A stretch of DNA of 64,000 bases from Caldicellulosiruptor changbaiensis (GTDB lineage Bacteria > Bacillota > Thermoanaerobacteria > Caldicellulosiruptorales > Caldicellulosiruptoraceae), in the NCBI RefSeq assembly GCF_003999255.1, contig NZ_CP034791.1, positions 62,001 to 126,000 of the forward strand, given 5' to 3'. Numbering within the stretch: the first letter of the stretch is position 1; each line of letters starts with the position of its first letter. The position numbers and the translations under genes are program-made. This document shows, piece after piece, positions 45,302 through 54,731 of the stretch. A model generated the notes under the pieces. The model worked only from the letters and a program-made list of their open reading frames with translations. It was not told the origin of the DNA and did not search any database.

Positions 45302-45655
45302 CTACTTACTCTTAGGATTAAAAATAAGCGCTATTACATACCCAAAAAACACAGCTGCGGCAATGCCGCCAGCTGTCCTTGAGACTCCCCCTGTGAATGC
45401 TCCTATAAGCCCAATTTTCTTCACCTCTTCAATAGCACCTTTTGCTAAAGAATATCCAAAGCCAGGGAGAGGGACTGTTGCCCCAGCACCTGCAATATCA
45501 ACAAGCTTTTGGTAAAGCCCAAGACCTTGCAAGATTGCGCCAAGGGTTACAAAAAGCACAAGCACCCTTGCAGATGTCAGCTTTGTCTTGTCAATCAAAA
45601 TCTGACCAGCAACACAGATAAGCCCGCCAACTACAAATGCTATTAAATAATCCAT
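45302..45655 (-). CDS. spoVAE: Stage V sporulation protein AE
   Basis: SpoVA proteins form the inner-membrane channel for dipicolinic acid in spores. 117 residues, several hydrophobic helices (YLIAFVVGGLICVAGQILID, GAILQGLGLYQKLVDIAGAG), and GATVPLPGFGYSLAKG, typical of SpoVAE(b). Third gene of the spoVAC-spoVAD-spoVAE operon. Confidence 0.93.
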   Translation of the reverse strand: MDYLIAFVVGGLICVAGQILIDKTKLTSARVLVLFVTLGAILQGLGLYQKLVDIAGAGATVPLPGFGYSLAKGAIEEVKKIGLIGAFTGGVSRTAGGIAAAVFFGYVIALIFNPKSK

Positions 45656-45696
45656 TTGTCATCATCACCTCTACAAAAGCAGGTACATCAAAGGAT

Positions 45697-46710
45697 TTAC
45701 TCAATCTCAATTGAAAGTGCATGAGCAATCACAGGGATACTTTCACCAAGCTGGACTGTTGAAGAAGACAAAAGAGCACCAGTTGGTACAATGAGAATTC
45801 TTTTGAAAGTTTTTTGAAGCATGAGCTTGTAAAAGTATCCACCAAATACGCACGCAGAGGCGGCACAGCCGCTTGCTCCAGCTCCTGTGTCTTGTGTCTT
45901 TTGGTCAAACATCAAAATTCCGCAGTCAAAAAGTTCAAATGGCAAGGTTTTCCCTTCTTTTTTGAAAAGCTCTTCAAGAAGCTTTCTTCCCACATATCCT
46001 AAATCACCTGTGACAATTATATCGTAGTAGGTAAAATCTCTTTTTGTATCCTCAAGATGCGTGGTGATTGTGTCAAACGCAGCAGGTGCCATGCACGCAC
46101 CCATGTTGTTCGGGTCTTTTATGCCATAGTCTAAGATTTTTCCGACTGTAATGTGAGTAATTTTAGGCTTTTGAGTGCCATCCTCAGGCTTTATCAAAAA
46201 CGACGCTGCACCTGTGACAGTCCACTGCGCTGTCGGGGGGCGCTGGCAACCAAGCTCCAAAGGGTATCTGAATTGCTTTTCAGCAGAGCAAAAGTGAGAT
46301 GACGTTGCAGCAATTACGTTTTTTGCAAACCCACCGTCAACAAACACACACGCAAGCCCAACAGAGAGTGCAAAAGTTGAACATGCGCCATAAAGCCCTA
46401 TAAATGGAATATCCAAATCTCTTGTGGCAAAGTGAGAGCTTGTGAGCTGGTTCAAAAGGTCGCCGCTTAAGATCAGGTCAACCTCATCAGGAGGAAAACC
46501 ACTTTTTTGAATAAGTTTTGAAATTGCTATGTTCAAAATCTTTCCTTCTGCAAGCTCCCAAGATTTTTGCCCGGCGTACTCATCCTCAATTACCATGTCA
46601 AAGAAAATTCCAAGCGGGCCCTCTCCTTCCTTTTTACCAACAATGGTAAAACAGTCTGAGATTATAGGGCAGCTTTCAAACTTGAAAGTAGATTTTCCAA
46701 CCTTTTTCAA
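45697..46710 (-). CDS. spoVAD: Stage V sporulation protein AD
   Basis: SpoVAD is the thiolase-fold protein that binds dipicolinic acid on the SpoVA channel. 337 residues. Seen: VGKKEGEGPLG, LLNQLTSSHFATRDLDIPFI, GLYGACSTFALSVGLA (thiolase-like Cys) and QRPPTAQWTVTGAAS. The TTG start at 46710 follows AAAGGGGG. Confidence 0.96.
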   Translation of the reverse strand: MKKVGKSTFKFESCPIISDCFTIVGKKEGEGPLGIFFDMVIEDEYAGQKSWELAEGKILNIAISKLIQKSGFPPDEVDLILSGDLLNQLTSSHFATRDLDIPFIGLYGACSTFALSVGLACVFVDGGFAKNVIAATSSHFCSAEKQFRYPLELGCQRPPTAQWTVTGAASFLIKPEDGTQKPKITHITVGKILDYGIKDPNNMGACMAPAAFDTITTHLEDTKRDFTYYDIIVTGDLGYVGRKLLEELFKKEGKTLPFELFDCGILMFDQKTQDTGAGASGCAASACVFGGYFYKLMLQKTFKRILIVPTGALLSSSTVQLGESIPVIAHALSIEIE

Positions 46711-46758
46711 TCTGCCAAAGCCCCCTTTGCTGGCTTTTTAGTTCAGCCTTGAGGCCAA

Positions 46759-47217
46759 TTAAATCTTTGGAAAAATTTTGACAAAATAGTACACAAGACC
46801 AATTAGTATTGAGGTGGATATTCCATAGACCAAAACAGGTCCTGCAATCAAGAACATCTTGCTGCCAACTCCAAACACAAATCCTTCCTTTTTGTACTCA
46901 ACAGCAGGTGAGACAATTGAGTTTGAAAAACCAGTGATTGGAACAATGCTGCCAGCCCCTGCAAACCTGCCTATTTTGTCATACACGCCAATTCCTGTCA
47001 AAAACGCGCCAAGGAAAATCATTGTGATGGATGTAAGTGTCTGTGCCTCATCTTTTGGAAAGTACATTGAATATAGGTTTAAAAAGGCTTGACCAATATC
47101 ACAAATAATTCCACCGACAACAAAGGCAAATATGCAGTTTTTGAGAAGGTTTGTCCTTGGCTCATGAGCTTTTACCATATCTTGATACTCTTTTGCCTTC
47201 TTTTCTTTAAGGTTCAC
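46759..47217 (-). CDS. spoVAC: Stage V sporulation protein AC
   Basis: 152 residues with about four membrane helices; FVVGGIICDIGQAFLN and GAGSIVPITGFSNSIVSPAVE are typical of SpoVAC, the mechanosensitive component of the dipicolinate channel. First gene of the operon; GTG 47217 follows AAGGAGGA. The intergenic region 47218-47429 should hold a forespore (sigma-G) promoter, which I could not place with confidence. Confidence 0.95.
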   Translation of the reverse strand: MNLKEKKAKEYQDMVKAHEPRTNLLKNCIFAFVVGGIICDIGQAFLNLYSMYFPKDEAQTLTSITMIFLGAFLTGIGVYDKIGRFAGAGSIVPITGFSNSIVSPAVEYKKEGFVFGVGSKMFLIAGPVLVYGISTSILIGLVYYFVKIFPKI

Positions 47218-47429
47218 CTCTAAAGATTCCTCCTTAAAAAATGGGTTTCAAAAAGATATTATTTTAAGTTTTTTTGAGATTTATGCACATACAAATGAGA
47301 TTTGCAGTCATCTGAGCGACATTTGATAGCAAATCTCACTCAGAATAACCAAACAAATATTCGTATAATTTTTGAAAGTGGCACAGCTACCCGATAAAAT
47401 AGAAGCTGTAGAAAGGAGGTGAGGCGAAG

Positions 47430-47642
47430 ATGGCAGCAAATCCACTTACAGGAAATCTTTTAATTAAGCTTCAAAATGGGACAACTTCAACTGGCAAAAT
47501 CAGAGTCAAAACACTCTCTTATGACATCCGACCAGATGCGCAGGATTTGGATGTTTATCAGGTTGCTCAAGCTATAGCAAGCCTTCAGACAAAGCCACTT
47601 TACACAATCGTCAGACAGAACAACTTTGAGCTTGTGTACTGA
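47430..47642 (+). CDS. DUF1659 small protein
   Basis: 70 residues, LLIKLQNGTTSTGKIRVKTL and LSYDIRPDAQDLDVYQVAQA, a pattern of DUF1659. Such genes occur in Firmicutes next to DUF2922 and yvrJ, as here. The function of the trio is unknown. Strong SD AAAGGAGGTGAG. Confidence 0.85.
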   Translation: MAANPLTGNLLIKLQNGTTSTGKIRVKTLSYDIRPDAQDLDVYQVAQAIASLQTKPLYTIVRQNNFELVY

Positions 47643-47708
47643 TACACTTGAGGTCTTGAGGCTTTAATGCCTAAAAAAGTCTTTTAGCAAGAAAGGAGGT
47701 GAGAAGCA

Positions 47709-47918
47709 GTGCTCACTTTGGTTTTGACATTCAGGCTTCAAAATGGCAAGACATTCAGGCTTTCAATTCCAGACCCCAAGAGCAATTTGACAGCGCAGGA
47801 GGTTGAAAATGTAATGAATTTGATAATCCAGAAGAACATTTTTTCAGTGTCTGCACCAATTGTTGAGAAGGTTTCAGCGAGAATTATAGACAGAAATGTA
47901 AATCAGCTCATTGGCTAA
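47709..47918 (+). CDS. DUF2922 small protein
   Basis: 69 residues from GTG 47709 with AAAGGAGGTGAG. LTFRLQNGKTFRLSIPDPKS and LTAQEVENVMNLIIQKNIF fit DUF2922. Partner of the DUF1659 gene in the same transcript. Confidence 0.88.
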   Translation: MLTLVLTFRLQNGKTFRLSIPDPKSNLTAQEVENVMNLIIQKNIFSVSAPIVEKVSARIIDRNVNQLIG

Positions 47919-47926
47919 AAATTGGT

Positions 47927-47964
47927 GGGGCTGTCTTCTTAAAAGCTAAACAGAAGGCAGCCCC
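47927..47964 (+). terminator. Hairpin after the DUF2922 gene
   Basis: GGGGCTGTCTTCT pairs with AGAAGGCAGCCCC, a 13-bp stem with one mismatch. No T-run, so read-through to the yvrJ gene is possible. Confidence 0.75.
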
Positions 47965-48017
47965 GATATGTCTTAATAAAAGTACATAATAATTTAAATT
48001 AACAGGAGGTGATATCA

Positions 48018-48167
48018 GTGCAGGAGATTATAACAAACATTGCTAACATAGGTTTTCCCATTGTGCTTTGCGTATATCTTTTAACAAGATTTGAAAGCAA
48101 AATTGACAAGCTTTCTGACACCATAGACAAGCTCTCAGAAAAAATAATACAGATTAAAAGCAATTGA
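48018..48167 (+). CDS. YvrJ family protein
   Basis: 49 residues from GTG 48018 (AGGAGGTGAT upstream). One membrane helix NIGFPIVLCVYLLTRFE followed by an amphipathic coiled segment DKLSDTIDKLSEKI, as in the YvrJ family. Commonly found with DUF1659/DUF2922. Confidence 0.8.
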   Translation: MQEIITNIANIGFPIVLCVYLLTRFESKIDKLSDTIDKLSEKIIQIKSN

Positions 48168-48244
48168 CTTGCAAACAATTGTTCGTTATAATAAATATAA
48201 AAGTTGTAAAATCTGGTGAAGTATCAGAAGGATGGTGGTTTTAA

Positions 48245-48757
48245 ATGGACAAGATTCCAAGAGACATTATATACTTTGTGCCACAGTATCTTGATAGCGG
48301 CGATGGAGTTATGCTTCTTCTTTTAAACGGTGAAAAGAAGGTCTGCCCTATGTCAATCAGAAGCTTTACAAAAAAGCTCTATTCTATGTATGCAATTGAC
48401 CCTTTGACTATAAAAAAGCTCATCTCAAAAAAGATAGGGCAGAAGAACCTTCTTCCAATTGTTCTTCCAGATGTTACATTTATTCCTGTCAAAACCAGAA
48501 AGGCAAGAGTGTCAACAGACCCTATTTTTGGCTATGTGAACTTGTCTCAGGTTTTTAAAATAGATGAAAAGGAAGAAGGTTTTGAGATTTTATTCAAATG
48601 CGGAGCAGTTTTGCAGTGTTTTGGCTCTGCAAAGTATTTTAAAAGAAGGATAACAGCTGCAAGCATAATCAGCGACTATTTCTCTTCAATGTGGGCAAAA
48701 GGAGTGTGCACAATAAAAGAAGAGTGTGAGCTTGAAAATGTCCTAAGTTTGGAGTAG
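48245..48757 (+). CDS. Uncharacterised protein, distantly ComK-like at best
   Basis: 170 residues, ATG 48245. Central blocks ISKKIGQKNLLPIVLPDVTF and DPIFGYVNLSQVFKI recall in spacing the ComK competence regulator (a pattern of I-S-x-K-x-P, then P...G-W/Y-V/I), but the match is weak. No helix-turn-helix, membrane or signal segment seen. I would not transfer a function. It stands alone after the small-gene cluster. Confidence 0.65.
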   Translation: MDKIPRDIIYFVPQYLDSGDGVMLLLLNGEKKVCPMSIRSFTKKLYSMYAIDPLTIKKLISKKIGQKNLLPIVLPDVTFIPVKTRKARVSTDPIFGYVNLSQVFKIDEKEEGFEILFKCGAVLQCFGSAKYFKRRITAASIISDYFSSMWAKGVCTIKEECELENVLSLE

Positions 48758-48858
48758 GAAAGATAGTTTCCTTTGCATGTGGCATCAGGGCTGCAACATC
48801 TTTTGCAGCTTTGGTGACCACGTTTTTTATAAGAAATTCAGCAAGAAGACTCCTACCT

Positions 48859-49019
48859 CTCTCAACCTCCAAAGGGCAGGCTACAAACTTGCTCTCTTTT
48901 TCAAATGTTTCTGCAGTAATATCTTTCTCATTCCCCAAAGGGAAGGTTACAAACCAATTAATATAGCAAGGAGTGCTGTCATTAAGGTGTTCTCATTCCC
49001 CAAAGGGAAGGTTACAAAC
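48859..49019 (-). CRISPR. CRISPR array H, three repeats of a divergent type
   Basis: Repeats at 48859-48888, 48925-48954 and 48990-49019; spacers of 36 and 35 bp. The two leader-proximal repeats are identical (TTCTCATTCCCC...GGTTACAAAC) and differ from the rest of the family at several positions; the distal one is different again. So at least one acquisition took place after the template repeat had drifted. Confidence 0.9.
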
Positions 49020-49267
49020 ACGTCAAATAACTTGATTTTATTATATCAATATTATGCATACATGTCAATGTTTTTATATCAAAACATTTATGAATAACTA
49101 AGTTTAATATAGGAAAATCAATGAACAAAACCACCTCAAAGCCTTTCGTCTATCCAGCTGCTGCCAGAAGCTTCAAAAAAGCTACGCCAAATCTAAATGA
49201 AACCGCATACAAATCAAACCTCAAAATTTTTACACTGGAGGTCGACAGATATAACTTTTGGTCAAAT
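49020..49267 (-). promoter_or_regulatory. CRISPR leader of array H with promoter
   Basis: Minus-strand TTGACA (49063-49068), 17 bp, TATAAT (49040-49045). The blocks CTTTCGTCTATCCAGCTGC and GGAGGTCGACAG are present. Nothing else is seen from 49268 to 49467. Confidence 0.9.
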
Positions 49268-49467
49268 TGCAAAATTTATCTATATTCAGAGCATAAATAT
49301 AAATCAAGAATTGTACAATCAATTTTACATACTTTTTGAACTTTCCATATGAATCAATAAAGCAGCTGTTATGAAATATATGAATGTTCAATTTATCAAG
49401 AAAATGGTATATATAAGCTTTGCTAAAGAAGAGTGGTTGTACGATGAAGTTTTCAACGAAATATAGG

Positions 49468-51258
49468 TTACAGCCTGATTAAGAACCTTTCTATTGCATC
49501 ATTTGCATTTTCAACATAAATTGGCATTGGCACAGCTTCAAGGCCAACTGCGTCATAGCTTACAAGAAGCCAGCAGCCTTTTTTGAATTTGAAAGTTTGC
49601 TTAAACATATCTTCACCTATACCAAAAGCGTCAGTAATTCTTTCTTGGTCAGATTTTCTTGGGAGTTTGCTCACAAAGTATGTATGGGGCTGTGCCATGA
49701 TGTTTGTGTTAAGATAAGTTATTCGCTGAGTGGCAATTCCAACGCCAAGCCCGAATTTCCTTCCTCTTCTTGCAAGGTTCATCACAACTTCACTTGAACG
49801 CTCATAAGAATCTTTTGCATCCTGTGGAATAAATTCGTCTGCCTCATCAAATATAAAGCTCACTATAGGTTCGATTATTCCGTTTCTACGCCTATCTTCA
49901 AAGATTGACATGCCAAGCTGATACGCTTTGTTTCGAAGATCATTTGGGTCATGAGATTGGAATATCAAGAGCGATTTTTTAGAACCATCATTCAGTAGAT
50001 TCAAACTGGTTTCTTGGTCTATGGTATATTCTGGTCTTGTGGAATTTGAGGTAAGATCCCTATATTTATTTTCAAGTTCTTTGACAAACAATTCCAAGTT
50101 AGAACGAGCTATGCTGTTCAAATCCCCTGAAAGATAATTGTTTTTTATTCTTTCTATAGTAGCCTTACAAAGATTAACATCAAGTGGGCGGTTAACCTGC
50201 TTCATCTTTTCAACAAGCTCTCTTAAAGTTGCTTCGCTTCTTCCAAGATATCCTTTAAAAAGCTGCTTTTCATGGAGTCTTACAAAATCAGCCAAGGTCA
50301 AACCTGAATCTTGCCACAGTTTTATCTTTTTATCGTTTAAAATTTTATAGAATGCTTTTGTAAAAAGGTCTCTGTATTTGGCAAGACCTTTTGGGTACAA
50401 AGAAGAATATGCCATGTCCTTAGCTGCTTTGATAAGCAGTTTTTTATGCTCTGCTACCTCTGGATTGCTTCTAAAAACCTCTAAGACAGATCCAACAAAT
50501 GTCTTTTCGCCAAGTCCGATGATATAGGCTTGGTCAATTGAATACAGAAGGTCGACAAGCAGGGTTGAGTACTCGCTCATCAAGTCAAAAATTACTATTT
50601 TTACAGGAAGTTCTACATCAAGCATAATTTTTCTAATGAGAGTGCTCAAAAGATTTGACTTTCCAGCACCTGTAAAGCCAAAAATTCCAAAATGAAGTCT
50701 TAAAAGCTCTTCAGTTTTGAGCAAAATCTTGACATTTTCATCTCTTATTAGATGCCCAATTTTTATTATCTGTTCTTGACCATCAATTCCGTGGTTGATT
50801 ATTCTGTTTGTCAAATCAACATCAAGCAAAAATGCTTTTGCGCCTATCATAGGAAGATTTGACTCAATTCCAATTTCTAATTTTCCACTGCTGTTTATAA
50901 CAATCTCAAAATTGGTGGGGATTGCGATACATTTTATCTTTGTTGCATCATCAAGTGGTTCATCCTGCTGGTCTTCCCAGTCTCTATAAACATTTTCAGC
51001 AGCTTCGACCAAAAAACCAGGATATCCACTCAGGTCGTTGTTAAGACCATAGTGCAAAGGCAAAATGGATGAGATTTCAAGAATACAATAGTGGATTTTG
51101 TCAGAAGACGACGAAAAGTTCTGGATTGCCAAAAGAGACCCTTCTTTTATCTCATTTATTGCTTTTTTGGTGTAGTCAAACCAAACCTCAGCCCTGTATC
51201 TGGTGTAAAAATCCGAATCTACTTTCATAAGTATTCCACTTATTTCCTGATTAAACAT
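49468..51258 (-). CDS. herA: HerA-like DNA-translocating ATPase
   Basis: HerA is a hexameric FtsK-like ATPase that works with the NurA nuclease in DNA end resection or defence. 596 residues. Seen: GFTGAGKSNLLSTLIRKI (Walker A), IVIFDLMSEYSTLLVD, SFIFDEADEFIPQDA (Walker B) and LARRGRKFGLGVGIATQRI (sensor region). The HAS-barrel-like N-terminus precedes. It is 19 bp downstream of the nurA gene, so the two form an operon. Confidence 0.9.
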   Translation of the reverse strand: MFNQEISGILMKVDSDFYTRYRAEVWFDYTKKAINEIKEGSLLAIQNFSSSSDKIHYCILEISSILPLHYGLNNDLSGYPGFLVEAAENVYRDWEDQQDEPLDDATKIKCIAIPTNFEIVINSSGKLEIGIESNLPMIGAKAFLLDVDLTNRIINHGIDGQEQIIKIGHLIRDENVKILLKTEELLRLHFGIFGFTGAGKSNLLSTLIRKIMLDVELPVKIVIFDLMSEYSTLLVDLLYSIDQAYIIGLGEKTFVGSVLEVFRSNPEVAEHKKLLIKAAKDMAYSSLYPKGLAKYRDLFTKAFYKILNDKKIKLWQDSGLTLADFVRLHEKQLFKGYLGRSEATLRELVEKMKQVNRPLDVNLCKATIERIKNNYLSGDLNSIARSNLELFVKELENKYRDLTSNSTRPEYTIDQETSLNLLNDGSKKSLLIFQSHDPNDLRNKAYQLGMSIFEDRRRNGIIEPIVSFIFDEADEFIPQDAKDSYERSSEVVMNLARRGRKFGLGVGIATQRITYLNTNIMAQPHTYFVSKLPRKSDQERITDAFGIGEDMFKQTFKFKKGCWLLVSYDAVGLEAVPMPIYVENANDAIERFLIRL

Positions 51259-51277
51259 CTCTCAATTCCCACCTTTT

Positions 51278-53158
51278 TTAGTTTTCATCTTCAAAATCTG
51301 TATTGTCTCTTAATTTTCTCAAAGGCTTGGCCAGAGGAAATCTTTTTTCTTCTATGTCAGAACTTTTTATAATTCCTTTTGCAAATCTCAAGAGAGTCTT
51401 TGCGCTTCTGTCAGCTTTATGAAGCGGTTCAGGATAGCCTATAACTTCTGGAAAATGATTTTTTGTAAGAACGCTCAAAAAATACATATTCATTGCTTGT
51501 CCCCAATTTGTATAGGTTTTATCTAAGTGTATAAATGGGCAAAGGGCACCTAATGTAGGTGAGTCTATTAATGTATTTTCCAAAAAATTTTTGTCAAGGC
51601 TTGGGTGCAAAAGCCTTTCTATAAAGATTGCATGTCCCATTGAAGGGATTTTTTTCTTTCTACTGATGAAAAACTGGGCAATGGATTTTGCAAATATCCT
51701 GTCATCTGCAACAATGTGTCCTTTTACGCCAGTTATTTCGCCTTTTTCATTCACAAAAAGAGTTGAAAGTGCAGAGTCAAATTCTACAGAAGACCAAGGC
51801 GAGTTGAGATTGCGATTAAAGTATGCGTAGTTTTCAAAAAGCAATCTGTCGCTGCACAAAATGGGTATAGGATATTTTTCCATTTTTTCTTTCATTTCAG
51901 CTGATAACAAATTGCTTGCGACGAGGAGTTTAAGATAGTTTCGCGAAAAATATCTGCTTTGTGAATCCTTTGCAATTCCAACAAGGAAGATATTGTTATC
52001 CCAACACTTTTCAATTAAAGCTCTTATTCCTACTGAAATTAAAAAGTTGATGTCGTCATGTGATATTACTCTTTTGAAATTTTGGTGCGAGGCATTTTGG
52101 TACGATGTGCCGCTGTCTTTGTAAAAATCTAACTCTAAGGATTTTGGGTCTTTTTTGATAAAAAGCTGAGAACAGAAATACTCAAAAAATTCAACTGTGT
52201 ATTGCCAACAAAGATCAGGAGATGTATCCATTTGTATGCCGTCTTCTTTAATCGTTAGGATTTGGTTTCTTTCCAAAAACCGGGAAATTCGTCTTATATC
52301 TTCAATATTTTTCCCAGTTAGCCTGCAAAGCTCATCATAAGTAAAGGTGGTTTTTGTTCTGTCTTGGCTCATGGCTTGAGTGACTTTTGCAAGAAAATAT
52401 GAATAATCCCTGTACTTCTTTTTAGATGGCACAAGCAACTGATAGTTAAAAGGATGGGATAGCGAAACAACCACATTACTAATTTTTATGGTATCGTTTC
52501 TGAACCTATGACCTAACAATCCCAAGGATTTATAATTAACATATGGAATTCTCAAGAGAGAGCTTGGCATAAGGTCTAAAAGGATTATTTGAGGCATGTC
52601 AATTGTAGAGGACGATGCCATGTGGTATGCAAGGTAGATTTCTGCTAATCGCATAAGTGAAACGTGAAGGTTTAAAATCTCTTGATAATCTTTATCAGAA
52701 CTTATGCCCAAGAACTTCTTTTCTTCTTCGCTTGCAATTAATTCAATTTCATAAGGCATAATTGGTATTTGGGCCATCATTGTAACATCTCTTGAAAAGT
52801 CCCATTTTTCATACTTGATTTTTTCCGAGTAAGGAGCAAGTATGATTTTTCCTCTTGCACCGTAGGCTCCAGCAAAAAATATTAGGTAATTTGAACTTTC
52901 CCATTTTGTACAAGTGCCATCAATTGCAACAAAGTTTATTTCTCTTTTTTGAAAAAAGCTTTCTATCTTTTGAGAAAGTTGATGTCTGAAAGTGGGGTTT
53001 GAAAAAAGACTATCCCATTCTATGGCAAAGTCAGGCATCACGTTTTCATAGAAGCCTGAAAGAGCTTGAAATATGCTACTTAAGTTTGTGTTAAATCTAA
53101 CTTTAGACTGGGTAATTGAATTTTTCCAAAAGGAATACATTTGGGACAGTTTAGACAT
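51278..53158 (-). CDS. nurA: NurA domain nuclease
   Basis: 626 residues from ATG 53158 (GGGG upstream). The NurA signature begins with INFVAIDGTCTKWESSNYLI (catalytic Asp) and continues through FAGAYGARGKI; a later FVVADDRIFAKS-like segment (HIVADDRIFAKSIAQ) supplies further acidic residues. A winged-helix-like part (YDELCRLTGKNIEDIRRISRF) lies in the middle. Cleaves DNA together with HerA. Situated beside CRISPR array H. Confidence 0.85.
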   Translation of the reverse strand: MSKLSQMYSFWKNSITQSKVRFNTNLSSIFQALSGFYENVMPDFAIEWDSLFSNPTFRHQLSQKIESFFQKREINFVAIDGTCTKWESSNYLIFFAGAYGARGKIILAPYSEKIKYEKWDFSRDVTMMAQIPIMPYEIELIASEEEKKFLGISSDKDYQEILNLHVSLMRLAEIYLAYHMASSSTIDMPQIILLDLMPSSLLRIPYVNYKSLGLLGHRFRNDTIKISNVVVSLSHPFNYQLLVPSKKKYRDYSYFLAKVTQAMSQDRTKTTFTYDELCRLTGKNIEDIRRISRFLERNQILTIKEDGIQMDTSPDLCWQYTVEFFEYFCSQLFIKKDPKSLELDFYKDSGTSYQNASHQNFKRVISHDDINFLISVGIRALIEKCWDNNIFLVGIAKDSQSRYFSRNYLKLLVASNLLSAEMKEKMEKYPIPILCSDRLLFENYAYFNRNLNSPWSSVEFDSALSTLFVNEKGEITGVKGHIVADDRIFAKSIAQFFISRKKKIPSMGHAIFIERLLHPSLDKNFLENTLIDSPTLGALCPFIHLDKTYTNWGQAMNMYFLSVLTKNHFPEVIGYPEPLHKADRSAKTLLRFAKGIIKSSDIEEKRFPLAKPLRKLRDNTDFEDEN

Positions 53159-53309
53159 ATAAAAATTCCCCAATATTTTTTCTATTTACCTAATATTATA
53201 ATTGTTTTGACGAAAATGTACAGGGGGATTGTGATAAAAATGCGAATATTCAAAACAATTCACATTTTTAATTTATAATTATGAGGTGATTTTGATGAAA
53301 AAGTTTATA

Positions 53310-53442
53310 AATCATCGGACAGAAGCTTGATTTCTTGGAGAAGCAGTATAAACAAGAGAAGATTGAAAGCCAAAATATAGAATATCTCAAAAGAACAATG
53401 AGCTGCTTTTCGAAAAATCCCCTTATTGAAAGCTATCTGGAA
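53310..53442 (+). pseudogene. Possible short gene remnant
   Basis: A frame without start reads GQKLDFLEKQYKQEKIESQN and IEYLKRTMSCFSKNPLIESY before stops. No family seen; flanking frames are closed. Listed because it is the only coding-like part of 53174-53552. Confidence 0.2.
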
Positions 53443-53552
53443 TAAGTTAGGAGATATTTTTGACATTTTAAGTGATACAAGTCTTAATACAAAAGATTCA
53501 GAGATAAAAGTTATTTTCTCCTGTGAAATGGGCAGATAAAGTAAAATACAAG

Positions 53553-53587
53553 AGGCTGTCCACTTTGAAATATGTGTGGGCAGCCTT
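53553..53587 (-). terminator. Terminator of queC
   Basis: AGGCTGTCCAC pairs with GTGTGGGCAGCCT; on the minus strand it follows the queC stop at 53594. Confidence 0.75.
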
Positions 53588-53593
53588 ATTATT

Positions 53594-54280
53594 TTAGTTT
53601 TCTCTTGTTTTTTGGTCCCAGTCAATTTCTATTTCGTATTCAATAGGGTCTTTTACCCCTATCTTTTTAAAGGCTTCTATTCGCTCTGTACAAGTTCCAC
53701 ATCTTCCACATGCTTTTTCACCGCCTTTGTAGCAGGACCAGGTGAGAGAGTAGTCAACACCAAGTTTTAGCCCAATCTTTAGAATATCCTCTTTTTTCAA
53801 GTCTACATATGGAGCTTCAAGCTCTACAATTTGATAGTCACAAAGAAGAATTGATCTTTTCATTGCCTCAACAAATTCTTTTCTGCAGTCAGGATAAATA
53901 GGATGGTCGCCAGCATGTGCTCCATAGAAGAGTTTTTGTGCTTTTAAGGATATTGCATATGACGTTGCCAAGCTTAAAAAGACCATATTACGATTTGGAA
54001 CAACTGTCTGCTTCATGCTCTCATCTGTGTAATATCCTTCAGGCACTGACCAGCCACTTTTTGTCAAGGCTGATGGTGCTAAGTCTGCAAAAAAAGATAT
54101 ATCAACAATCTTGTGTGGAACTTTCAAAAGTTCACAGGTTTTCTTTGCAAATTCAAGCTCTTTGGAGTGTTTTTGACCATACAAAAAGCTAATAGCATAG
54201 GTTTCATATCCTTGGTTTTTGACATCATAAAGTAGAGTGGTTGAATCCATTCCACCAGACAGAACAACAACAGCTCTCAT
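53594..54280 (-). CDS. queC: 7-cyano-7-deazaguanine synthase
   Basis: QueC converts 7-carboxy-7-deazaguanine to preQ0 in queuosine synthesis. 228 residues. The PP-loop VVLSGGMDSTTLLYD, FLYGQKHSKELEFA, VVPNRNMVFLSLA and the zinc site CYKGGEKACGRCGTC are all present. queE lies 2.2 kb away. Confidence 0.97.
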   Translation of the reverse strand: MRAVVVLSGGMDSTTLLYDVKNQGYETYAISFLYGQKHSKELEFAKKTCELLKVPHKIVDISFFADLAPSALTKSGWSVPEGYYTDESMKQTVVPNRNMVFLSLATSYAISLKAQKLFYGAHAGDHPIYPDCRKEFVEAMKRSILLCDYQIVELEAPYVDLKKEDILKIGLKLGVDYSLTWSCYKGGEKACGRCGTCTERIEAFKKIGVKDPIEYEIEIDWDQKTREN

Positions 54281-54315
54281 TTTTTAAAATAGCCCTTCCT
54301 TTCTTTTTTAGCCTT

Positions 54316-54690
54316 TTACTTTGCAGCAATAACATCAACTTCAACCAACGCACCTGGCAAAAGCTTTGCTTCTACAGTTGTCCTTGCTGGATAGTTTCCT
54401 TTGAAGATGTTGCTATAGACTTCATTAAACTTAGCAAAGTCAGCCAAATCTGAAATATATACGTTTACTTTTACAACATCGTCAAAACAAAACCCAGCTT
54501 CTTTTAATATAGCTTCGATATTTTTAAAGACAAGCTCTGTTTGAGCTTTTATGTCATCACCTTCTATTTTGCCAGTTTGCGGGTTTATAGCAAGCTGGCC
54601 AGACACAAAAAGCATATTGTTAATCAAAACGGCATGTGAATATGGGCCGACTGGTTTTGGAGCGTCGTTTGCTACTATACACTTTTTCAT
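54316..54690 (-). CDS. ridA: RidA family enamine/imine deaminase
   Basis: 124 residues. NDAPKPVGPYSHAVLINNML, FVSGQLAINPQTGKIEG and NYPARTTVEAKLLPGALVEV are diagnostic. RidA hydrolyses reactive 2-aminoacrylate. The gene is 36 bp upstream of queC on the same strand; co-transcription is likely but not functionally obvious. Confidence 0.96.
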   Translation of the reverse strand: MKKCIVANDAPKPVGPYSHAVLINNMLFVSGQLAINPQTGKIEGDDIKAQTELVFKNIEAILKEAGFCFDDVVKVNVYISDLADFAKFNEVYSNIFKGNYPARTTVEAKLLPGALVEVDVIAAK

Positions 54691-54731
54691 TTTTTATCAG
54701 ATCTCCTTTCTAAAGTAAGTCTTTAAAGATT

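Noticed and set aside
48245-48757. ComK competence regulator
   Set aside because: Only a loose spacing of a few residues agrees; not enough to name it.
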